A DNA stretch of 6,141 nt from an uncultured Oscillospiraceae bacterium. GTDB taxonomy: Bacteria; Bacillota; Clostridia; Oscillospirales; Oscillospiraceae. The stretch covers positions 1-6,141 of the forward strand of contig CAKTHW010000090.1 of the NCBI GenBank assembly GCA_934565425.1. Direction: 5' to 3'. The notes below the pieces were generated by a model, which had not been told where the DNA came from, searched no databases, and worked only from the letters and a program-made list of their open reading frames with translations. Positions 1-5,072 of the stretch are shown piece after piece (position 1 is the stretch's first letter; every line of letters begins with the position of its first letter). A program made the position numbers and the translations under genes.

Positions 1-913
1 GACCTATGGAACCCCGGAGGTAGTGGCGGTGAAGAGCGGTTCGGACGCCTATTCCGAATCTGAACTGTACCGCCTGGCTGCCTCAGCGGAACGGCTGTCG
101 GAGCACCCGTTGGGGAAGGCCATCGTGGCCTCCTATCAGCAGAAGGAGTCCGGCGCGTTGGCGGAGGCGGAGCAGTTTGAGATGATCCCCGGCCGGGGCG
201 TCTGCGCCCAGGTGGAGGGGAAGCAGCTGCTGGCAGGCAATCTGCCTTTGCTCCATGACCACGGTGTGGACGTGCCCGCCCTGTTGGAGGCGGAAGCCTA
301 TGTGAAGCAGGGCTGTACGGTGACCTATCTGGCGGTGGACGGGGCGTTCGCCGGTTACATCGTCCTGTCCGACACCCTGCGGAAGGAGAGCGCCGGGATG
401 ATCGGCCAGCTGTCCGCCCTGGACGTGCAGCCGGTGCTGCTGACCGGCGACAACGAGAACGCCGCTGGCACCATCGCCAGTCAGCTGGGTATGGGGCAGG
501 TGCGTGCCAACTGCCTGCCTGAGGACAAGCTGCGTTACATCGACGAGTATCAGAAATCCGGTCAGCCGGTGTGCATGATCGGCGACGGCGTCAATGACGC
601 TCCGGCGCTGAAGAAGGCGGAAGTGGGCATCGCCATGGGCGGCGTGGGCAGCGACATCGCGGTGGACGCGGCGGACATCGCCCTGGTAGACGACGAGGTG
701 AAGGAGCTGCCCCATCTGGTGGCGCTGGCGAAGCGGATGATGGTGACCATTAAGCTGAACATGACCTTCTCTATGACCCTGAACTTTGTGGCCATCGTCC
801 TGGCCATGACCGGCATCCTGAACCCGGTGGTGGGGGCGCTGGTGCATAACGCGGGCAGCGTGCTGGTTATCACCAACTCTGCGCTGCTGTTGAAATGGAG
901 GAAACAAGCATGA
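1..913 (+). CDS. P1B-type heavy-metal-transporting ATPase, C-terminal part (5' truncated by window edge)
   Basis: This is the C-terminal part of an ATP-driven metal-ion pump of the inner membrane. The reading frame is open from base 2 and begins TYGTPEVV, which in this family directly follows the phosphorylated DKTGT motif, so the transmembrane core and the phospho-Asp lie upstream of the window. Seen here are the nucleotide-binding domain with the P1B-specific His-Pro pair (SEHPLGKAI, codons at 104-109) and a GRGV glycine motif. The P-domain hinge TGDN (443-454) and the metal-coordinating GDGVNDAP (581-604) follow, then two closing membrane helices. The last helix carries HNAGS (845-859) and NS (875-880). 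It lacks the M-x-x-S-S signature of Cu(I) pumps and the D-G of typical Zn/Cd pumps, so the substrate is not assigned. I recall an HN-x-[GS]-S...NS pattern in CtpC-like (Mn/Zn) pumps, but this is from memory. The apparent GTG start at 23 is internal. The stop overlaps the next gene's ATG. Confidence 0.95.
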   Translation, partial: TYGTPEVVAVKSGSDAYSESELYRLAASAERLSEHPLGKAIVASYQQKESGALAEAEQFEMIPGRGVCAQVEGKQLLAGNLPLLHDHGVDVPALLEAEAYVKQGCTVTYLAVDGAFAGYIVLSDTLRKESAGMIGQLSALDVQPVLLTGDNENAAGTIASQLGMGQVRANCLPEDKLRYIDEYQKSGQPVCMIGDGVNDAPALKKAEVGIAMGGVGSDIAVDAADIALVDDEVKELPHLVALAKRMMVTIKLNMTFSMTLNFVAIVLAMTGILNPVVGALVHNAGSVLVITNSALLLKWRKQA

Positions 914-1080
914 CGATCGCAATCATTGGTATCATCATCGGCGTCCTGGTCTTTGGCGCTGGCATCTACTACCTGACCAAAGAGAAAGAGGACCCGGAGT
1001 CCAAGAAGATCTATTCCGTCATCGCCGCGGTGGGCGCCCTCATCGTGGTGGGGATGGCGCTGAAGCTGGTGCTGTTCTGA
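910..1080 (+). CDS. Small two-helix membrane protein coupled to the metal ATPase
   Basis: This is a 56-residue hydrophobic protein that I do not recognise as a named family. It has two predicted membrane helices, residues 2-22 (Ile/Gly rich) and 34-56. A highly charged turn, KEKEDPESKK (24-33), separates them, which suggests a helical hairpin. The ATG at 910 overlaps the ATPase stop codon (ATGA). It is preceded by GGAGG at 897-901 with an 8-base spacer. The ATG at 895 contains the Shine-Dalgarno bases itself, so 910 is the better start. A terminator follows directly, making this the last gene of the ATPase unit. Tight translational coupling suggests roughly matched synthesis and perhaps a role as an accessory or regulatory subunit of the pump, by analogy with small subunits such as KdpF. 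That role is inference only. Confidence 0.8.
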   Translation: MTIAIIGIIIGVLVFGAGIYYLTKEKEDPESKKIYSVIAAVGALIVVGMALKLVLF

Positions 1081-1091
1081 GCACCCGACTT

Positions 1092-1122
1092 AAAAGGCGG
1101 AGCCAATGAGGCTTCGCCTTTT
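1092..1122 (+). terminator. Intrinsic terminator of the ATPase unit
   Basis: A 13-base-pair stem (1092-1104 with 1110-1122), containing one G-T (G-U in RNA) pair and a five-base loop AATGA, starts 12 bases after the stop codon of the small membrane protein. The 3' arm ends in TTTT and runs into TTTGTTTG, giving a U-rich tail. The 5' arm begins with AAAA, so part of the T run is paired. The -35 box of the next promoter starts within three bases of the stem, so termination and re-initiation are packed together. Confidence 0.85.
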
Positions 1123-1124
1123 GT

Positions 1125-1153
1125 TTGTCTGAACGGGCGTTTTCTGGTACAAT
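1125..1153 (+). promoter_or_regulatory. Extended -10 sigma-A-type promoter
   Basis: TTGTCT (1125-1130) and TACAAT (1148-1153) are separated by 17 bases. The -10 box is preceded by TG one base upstream (1145-1146), an extended -10 element. Transcription should start near 1160, so the TTG at 1125 cannot be the translation start of the following gene. The start at 1185 with its own ribosome-binding site fits. Confidence 0.75.
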
Positions 1154-1184
1154 AGAGCCAATGACGGAAAAAGGAGGAGAGGAC

Positions 1185-1601
1185 ATGATCCTTGTGGCAG
1201 CGGTAGACGACCGGTTGGGACTGTGTTTCCACGGACGGCGGCAGAGTCAGGACAAAGTGCTGAGAGAGAAGATCTTGACCTTGTTCGCCGGGAAGACCCT
1301 GTGGATGAACGCGTATTCCGCCAAACAGTTCGCCAAAGACGCTGGAGCAGAAACCATCCACGTGGCGGAGGACTTCCTGACCCAGGCAGGGAAGGGCGAA
1401 ATTTGCTTTGTGGAGAACATCTCCGCAGCGTCTGCGGCGGAGCGAGTGGAGCAGGTATATCTGTTCCATTGGAACCGAGCCTATCCAGGCGACCTTTTCT
1501 TCGACCTGCCCTTGGAGGACGGGTGGGAGCTGACCCTGGAGGAGGAGTTCCCCGGTTCCTCCCATAAGACCATCACTTTGGAGGTATATGAACGTGCGTA
1601 A
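1185..1601 (+). CDS. Conserved hypothetical protein, 138 aa, cytoplasmic
   Basis: This is a soluble protein of 138 residues with no signal peptide or membrane segment. I chose the ATG at 1185 because GGAGG lies at 1173-1177 with a 7-base spacer; in-frame starts at 1125 and 1161 lie in the promoter or at the predicted transcript start. Visible conserved-looking blocks are VAAVDDRLGLCFHGRRQSQD (residues 4-23), LWMNAYSAKQF (39-49) and HWNRAYPGD (95-103). I recall similar short Clostridia proteins labelled 'ribonuclease Z' in databases. This sequence has no HxHxDH metallo-beta-lactamase motif and is far shorter than RNase Z, so that label would be unsupported. The 3' end overlaps the nuclease gene by 14 bases (8 if the downstream GTG is used), so the two are co-translated. 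The function is unknown. Confidence 0.85.
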   Translation: MILVAAVDDRLGLCFHGRRQSQDKVLREKILTLFAGKTLWMNAYSAKQFAKDAGAETIHVAEDFLTQAGKGEICFVENISAASAAERVEQVYLFHWNRAYPGDLFFDLPLEDGWELTLEEEFPGSSHKTITLEVYERA

Positions 1602-2526
1602 AAAATCCATCGCGCTGCTGCTGGCGGCGCTCTTCTGTCTGGCGCTCCCCAGCTGTGGGGTGGAGCAGCCCACTGGCAACCAGACCAAACCCACCAAACA
1701 GACCACCACCAGCACCCAGGTGGACTACTCGCCCACCGCCTATGACGGTTCCCCCTATGTGGAGGTGAACGGCAACATCCCTGATTTCCCCAAGTCCGAC
1801 TTCACCACCACCTCCTTTGAGACCTACGGCAAGCTGGACAGCCTGGGACGCTGCACCACCGCCTATGCCAACATCGGGCAGGACCTGATGCCCACCGAGA
1901 AGCGGGGGGACATCAGCCAGGTAAAACCCTCCGGATGGCACTCGGTGCGCTACGACTGCGTGGAGGGGAAGAGCCTGTACAACCGGTGCCACCTCATCGG
2001 CTACCAGCTGACGGCGGAGAACGCCAACGAGAAGAATCTTATCACCGGCACGCGCTACCTGAACACCGAGGGGATGCTCCCCTTTGAGAACATGGTGGCG
2101 GACTACATCAAGGAGACGGACAATCACGTGCTCTACCGGGTCACGCCCGTCTACAACGGGGACAACCTGGTGGCCGACGGGGTGCAGATGGAAGCCATGT
2201 CGGTGGAGGACGACGGGGAAGGCATTACTTATAATGTATACTGCTACAACGTCCAGCCCGGCGTGGGCATCGACTACGCCACCGGCGAGAGCTGGTTGGA
2301 GTCCACCAAGAGCGGTTCTAGTAGCGCCCAGAAGGACACGAAACCGGTGAAGCAGGATACCACCAAGCTGACCAAATACGTCCTGAACACCAGCACCATG
2401 AAGTTCCACAAGCCGGACTGCTCCGGCGTGGAACGGATGAGCAAGGAGAACCGCCGGAGCGTCAAGGCCAAGCGGGAGAGCCTCATCCAGCAGGGGTACA
2501 GCCCCTGTGGGCAGTGCAAACCGTAA
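1588..2526 (+). CDS. Lipoprotein DNA/RNA non-specific endonuclease with C-terminal zinc-ribbon-like domain
   Basis: This is a predicted surface-anchored nuclease of the beta-beta-alpha-metal (EndA/NucA-like) superfamily, which cuts DNA and RNA outside the membrane using a metal ion and a catalytic His. Residues 1-22 form a signal peptide (RKK, then a Leu/Ala-rich core) ending in the lipobox-like LPSC with Cys23 as lipidation site; Pro at -2 is atypical. A Thr-rich linker (about 31-45) follows. The nuclease domain spans about 50-240. Its NRCH (132-135) replaces the usual DRGH, with His135 the likely general base. ENANEKNLITGTRYLN (144-159) should supply the metal-binding Asn. A Ser/Lys/Thr linker (240-260) leads to a C-terminal module with His274, Cys278, Cys307 and Cys310, resembling the Ada-type zinc-binding tail seen on other Firmicutes nucleases. 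Start choice is open: ATG 1588 has only 3 bases to GGAGG (1580-1584), while GTG 1594 has 9. Roles in nutrient DNA scavenging or DNA processing are inference. Confidence 0.9.
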   Translation: MNVRKKSIALLLAALFCLALPSCGVEQPTGNQTKPTKQTTTSTQVDYSPTAYDGSPYVEVNGNIPDFPKSDFTTTSFETYGKLDSLGRCTTAYANIGQDLMPTEKRGDISQVKPSGWHSVRYDCVEGKSLYNRCHLIGYQLTAENANEKNLITGTRYLNTEGMLPFENMVADYIKETDNHVLYRVTPVYNGDNLVADGVQMEAMSVEDDGEGITYNVYCYNVQPGVGIDYATGESWLESTKSGSSSAQKDTKPVKQDTTKLTKYVLNTSTMKFHKPDCSGVERMSKENRRSVKAKRESLIQQGYSPCGQCKP

Positions 2527-2548
2527 GCGAAAACAAGAGCGGAAAAAC

Positions 2549-2581
2549 AGCGGCAGCGTTTCCTTTGGGAGTGCTGCCGCT
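2549..2581 (+). terminator. Probable intrinsic terminator after the nuclease gene
   Basis: A perfect nine-base-pair GC-rich stem (AGCGGCAGC at 2549-2557, GCTGCCGCT at 2573-2581) with a 15-base loop lies 22 bases after the nuclease stop codon. It is preceded by an A run. The trailing T tract is short (TTT then GG), so efficiency may be modest. Its position between two separately promoted units supports the terminator call. Confidence 0.6.
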
Positions 2582-2638
2582 TTGGCGTGTACGGAACGGA
2601 GTCTATGGAAAAAACTGTGGGGAAAAAGAAAAAAAGGA

Positions 2639-2673
2639 TTGCGTTTTCCGGGGGAAATAGTATATATTATAAT
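2639..2673 (+). promoter_or_regulatory. Candidate promoter for mgtE-comF
   Basis: An AT-rich block holds two overlapping -10 boxes, TATATT (2663-2668) and TATAAT (2668-2673). TTGCGT (2639-2644) sits 18 bases before the first; the second has only a weak -35 match at 17 bases. A-rich tracts between 2608 and 2637 lie just upstream and could act as an UP-like or curved element. The predicted transcript start is near 2675-2680, leaving a leader of only about 60 nt before mgtE. Confidence 0.5.
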
Positions 2674-2677
2674 GATA

Positions 2678-2719
2678 GGCTGTTTTTTGATCTGGCAAGA
2701 AAATCGCGTGAGAACAGCC
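2678..2719 (+). repeat. Inverted repeat in the mgtE leader
   Basis: GGCTGTT (2678-2684) and AACAGCC (2713-2719) form a perfect seven-base inverted repeat with a 28-base loop. It spans almost the whole short leader and ends five bases before the GGGAGG ribosome-binding site. In RNA it could form a stem next to that site, or in DNA it could be an operator. No function can be assigned from sequence alone, and a seven-base match can occur by chance. Confidence 0.35.
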
Positions 2720-2738
2720 GGATGGGAGGTGTACCACA

Positions 2739-4154
2739 ATGGACGAAAAGCGGGAAAGAAGATGGATCCCCGGGGAAAAAGCGGACTATGTCAAAGAGTT
2801 GGTTGAGATCATCAACCAGGAAGATCGGGACGACAAGCTAGCGGAAAAGCTCTCAGCGTACCACGAGAACGACATCGCCGAAGCGTTCGAATTGCTGGAC
2901 GAGGAGGGACGTCGAAAACTTTACCGGGTCTTGGATACGGAATGGATGTCCGAAGTGTTCGCCTACTTGGACGACGTGGGCACCTACCTGGAAGAGCTGG
3001 AAGCGGACGACGCGGCGGACATCATCGAGAACATGGACGCCGACGACGCCGTGGACGTCCTGCAAGAGGTGGACGACAACGTCCGTGAAAAGCTGGTCTC
3101 CCTGATGAACGAGGAGGCCACCGAGGACATCGAGCTGATCTGTTCCTACGACGAGGATCAGATCGGCAGCATGATGACCACCAACTTCATCGAGATCAGC
3201 CGTACCCTCACCATCAAGCAGGCCATGCGCCAGCTCATCGCCCAGGCGGAGGACAACGACAACATCTCCATCCTCTACGTCACCGACGAGGACGGGATGT
3301 TCTACGGTGCCATCGACCTGAAAGATCTCATCATTGCCCGAGCGGGGGAGTCCTTGGAGAGCCTCATCAGTACTTCCTACCCCTACATGTTGGCCAGCGA
3401 CAGCATCACCGACAACCTGGAACGGTTGAAGGACTACGCCGAGGACTCCATCCCGGTCTTGGATCAGGAGCATCACATCATCGGCGTCATCACCGCCCAG
3501 GACTTGGTGGAAGCGGTCGACGACGAGATGGGCGAGGACTACGCACAGTTGGCCGGTCTGACCACCGAGGAAGACCTGGACGAGAGTGTGGGTCAGAGTA
3601 TGAAGAAACGTCTGCCCTGGCTGCTGGTGTTGCTCTGCTTGGGGCTGGGCGTGTCCACTGTGGCGGGGATGTTCGAGCGGGTCATGAAACAGCTGACCCT
3701 CATCGTCTTCTTCCAGTCGGTGGTCTTGGGTATGTCCGGTAACTCCGGCACCCAGTCTCTGGCTGTCACCATCCGTGTGCTGATGGACGAGGAGCTGACC
3801 GGCAAGGAACGCCTCAAGATGGTCTGGAAGGAAGCCCGCGTGGGCTTCTGTGACGGCTTGCTGTTGGGGCTGGTGTCCTTTGTGTGCATCGGCATCTACA
3901 TCATGCTGGCCAAGGCCAAGCCGGCGTTGTACGCCTTCTCGGTCTCCGGCTGCGTGGGCACGGCGCTGATGGTGGCCATGACCATCTCCAGTCTGGTGGG
4001 TACCGTGGTGCCCATCGTCCTGCACAAGATCCACATTGACCCCGCCGTGGCCTCCGGCCCCCTCATCAGCACGGTCAGCGACCTGGTCGCCGTGGTGACC
4101 TACTACGGCCTGTCCTGGATCCTGCTGCTCAACGTCATCGGCCTGACCGGATAA
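2739..4154 (+). CDS. mgtE: Magnesium transporter MgtE
   Basis: This is a complete 471-residue MgtE-family Mg2+ channel of the cytoplasmic membrane, close to the usual 450 or so. The ATG at 2739 follows GGAGG (2725-2729) with a 9-base spacer. The cytoplasmic N domain (about 30-135) is strongly acidic and contains the repeated ELEADDAADIIENMD-type helices. A CBS pair follows (about 140-200 and 205-265), ending in GVITAQDLVEAV. In the known family these domains sense cytoplasmic Mg2+ and close the pore when it is high. A connecting plug helix leads to RLPWLLVLL (291-299) and five membrane helices. The pore region shows the family signature GMSGNSGTQS (331-340) and DPAVASGP (434-441), followed by a T-x-x-D site at Thr445 and Asp448, equivalent to the pore Asp of Thermus MgtE. 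No long Mg2+-sensing M-box leader fits upstream. comF follows 12 bases later without a terminator, so they are probably co-transcribed. Confidence 0.97.
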   Translation: MDEKRERRWIPGEKADYVKELVEIINQEDRDDKLAEKLSAYHENDIAEAFELLDEEGRRKLYRVLDTEWMSEVFAYLDDVGTYLEELEADDAADIIENMDADDAVDVLQEVDDNVREKLVSLMNEEATEDIELICSYDEDQIGSMMTTNFIEISRTLTIKQAMRQLIAQAEDNDNISILYVTDEDGMFYGAIDLKDLIIARAGESLESLISTSYPYMLASDSITDNLERLKDYAEDSIPVLDQEHHIIGVITAQDLVEAVDDEMGEDYAQLAGLTTEEDLDESVGQSMKKRLPWLLVLLCLGLGVSTVAGMFERVMKQLTLIVFFQSVVLGMSGNSGTQSLAVTIRVLMDEELTGKERLKMVWKEARVGFCDGLLLGLVSFVCIGIYIMLAKAKPALYAFSVSGCVGTALMVAMTISSLVGTVVPIVLHKIHIDPAVASGPLISTVSDLVAVVTYYGLSWILLLNVIGLTG

Positions 4155-4166
4155 GGAATGGAGCGT

Positions 4167-4883
4167 ATGGAACAAGAAGAAAACCGAAGGAAGCCCACGG
4201 TACGTGGGATATGGGAAGAACTTTTGCGTCTGGTCTACCCGCCCAAGTGCGTCTTCTGCGGCACACTGCTGGAACGGGCGGAACGGGACGCCTGCAAAGC
4301 GTGTCTGGCGGAGCTGCCGTGGACGGATGCGCACAGTGCCGTTCGGACGGGACGGGCATTTTCCCGGTGCGTGTCCCCCTTCTTCCTGACGGGGAAGGTA
4401 CACCAGGCGCTGGTGGATTATAAATATCATCAACGGGAATCCTATGGGGTCTGCTTTGGCCGTTGGATGGGTGCATGTGCCCGCCGCTGCCTGTCAGACC
4501 CCTTTGATCTGGTCACCTGGGTGCCGGTGAGCCGAAAACGGCTGCGGGAACGTGGGTTCGACCAGTGCCGGCTGCTGGCGGTGCAGGTGGCGAAGGGCTA
4601 TGGGATGCGTCCGGTGCGTACCTTGGAGAAGTGGAAGGACGTGCCGTCTTTGGCCTCCAGTGAGGCAAGTCCTGCCATGCGGCGGGAGCTGGTGGCTGGG
4701 GTGTATCGGGCGGTCTCGCCGGAGACAGTTGCCGGGAAACGCATCCTGCTGGTGGATGACATCATCACCACCGGCAGCACCCTAGAGGAAGCGGCCAGGA
4801 CGCTGCTGGCTGCGGGTGCGGCGGAGGTGTGCTGTGTGACAGCGGCCCGTACGCCATTTCGCCGGGATGACGCGGAAATGTGA
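4167..4883 (+). CDS. comF: ComF family protein (phosphoribosyltransferase-like)
   Basis: This is a 238-residue ComF-family protein, the usual size. ComF is needed for DNA uptake in naturally competent bacteria, where it acts on the cytoplasmic side, but homologues are widespread in species with no known competence. The N-terminal zinc ribbon is CVFC (Cys28, Cys31) and CKAC (Cys43, Cys46). The family block VPVSRKRLRERGFDQCRLLA occupies 119-138. The phosphoribosyltransferase-type PRPP loop is VDDIITTGST (196-205), with a hydrophobic strand before it. I prefer ATG 4167: the AAGGA at 4153-4157 is 9 bases upstream. ATG 4158 (three residues longer) would sit directly against that site. The gene starts 12 bases after mgtE ends and has no visible promoter, so mgtE and comF probably form an operon. 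No terminator is evident between it and the next promoter. Confidence 0.93.
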   Translation: MEQEENRRKPTVRGIWEELLRLVYPPKCVFCGTLLERAERDACKACLAELPWTDAHSAVRTGRAFSRCVSPFFLTGKVHQALVDYKYHQRESYGVCFGRWMGACARRCLSDPFDLVTWVPVSRKRLRERGFDQCRLLAVQVAKGYGMRPVRTLEKWKDVPSLASSEASPAMRRELVAGVYRAVSPETVAGKRILLVDDIITTGSTLEEAARTLLAAGAAEVCCVTAARTPFRRDDAEM

Positions 4884-4911
4884 ATCTTAAGAAAACTTTT
4901 GTCATACAACG

Positions 4912-4940
4912 TTGAAAAAAGGGGCGAAACCCGCTATAAT
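4912..4940 (+). promoter_or_regulatory. Near-consensus sigma-A promoter of the mreB-family gene
   Basis: TTGAAA (4912-4917) and TATAAT (4935-4940) are separated by exactly 17 bases, five of six and six of six matches to the consensus. The predicted transcript start is near 4947. The -35 box overlaps the perfect palindrome CAACGTTG (4907-4914), and the spacer contains a small GGG-CGAAA-CCC repeat. This is the strongest promoter in the window, which fits an abundant cytoskeletal protein. Confidence 0.85.
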
Positions 4941-4946
4941 AGCATA

Positions 4947-5072
4947 GAGATTGAATTTGTTCCGGAAAATTGTCAGTTCGCTACCAAATTTCAGCGATAC
5001 GATACAGAGAGGGCTGGAATGAGTCCGTCCGGGTATACTATAACAGATGGAATGTTAGAGGAGTGTGATCGC
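4947..5072 (+). promoter_or_regulatory. Leader of the mreB-family mRNA, about 126 nt
   Basis: This is an AT-richer leader between the promoter and the chosen ATG. It contains the imperfect palindrome around TTCCGGAA (4960-4967, wider arms 4954-4971) just after the predicted transcript start. Two upstream ATGs (5019, 5052) are in frame with the gene; the one at 5019 has GAGAGGG (5007-5013) five bases upstream. The proper ribosome-binding site for 5073 is GAGGAG (5058-5063, 9-base spacer). I recognise no riboswitch or attenuator in it. Confidence 0.5.

Noticed and set aside
83..922. Long - strand open frame opposite the ATPase
   Set aside because: His/Gln/Arg-rich antisense shadow with no motif.
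1125..1184. TTG start at 1125 for the 138-residue protein
   Set aside because: The TTG is the first half of the -35 box, and a strong ribosome-binding site points to ATG 1185.
2527..2738. M-box or other riboswitch before mgtE
   Set aside because: The gap contains the previous gene's terminator and a promoter near 2640-2673, leaving too little RNA for an M-box, and no M-box-like paired elements were recognised by eye.
2587..2841. Possible small + strand gene in the gap before mgtE
   Set aside because: It runs through the mgtE promoter, the leader and the first part of mgtE in another frame, is Lys/Ser/Gly rich and shows no family resemblance.
2853..4433. 526-codon open frame on the - strand opposite mgtE and comF
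   Set aside because: It is rich in His, Gln, Gly and Val in the pattern expected from the complement of GC-rich codons, and lies antisense to clear, motif-bearing genes. It is a shadow frame.
4899..5072. N-terminal extension of the mreB-family protein back to 4899
   Set aside because: The extension would read through the -35 and -10 boxes of the gene's own promoter, so this part is upstream of the transcript.
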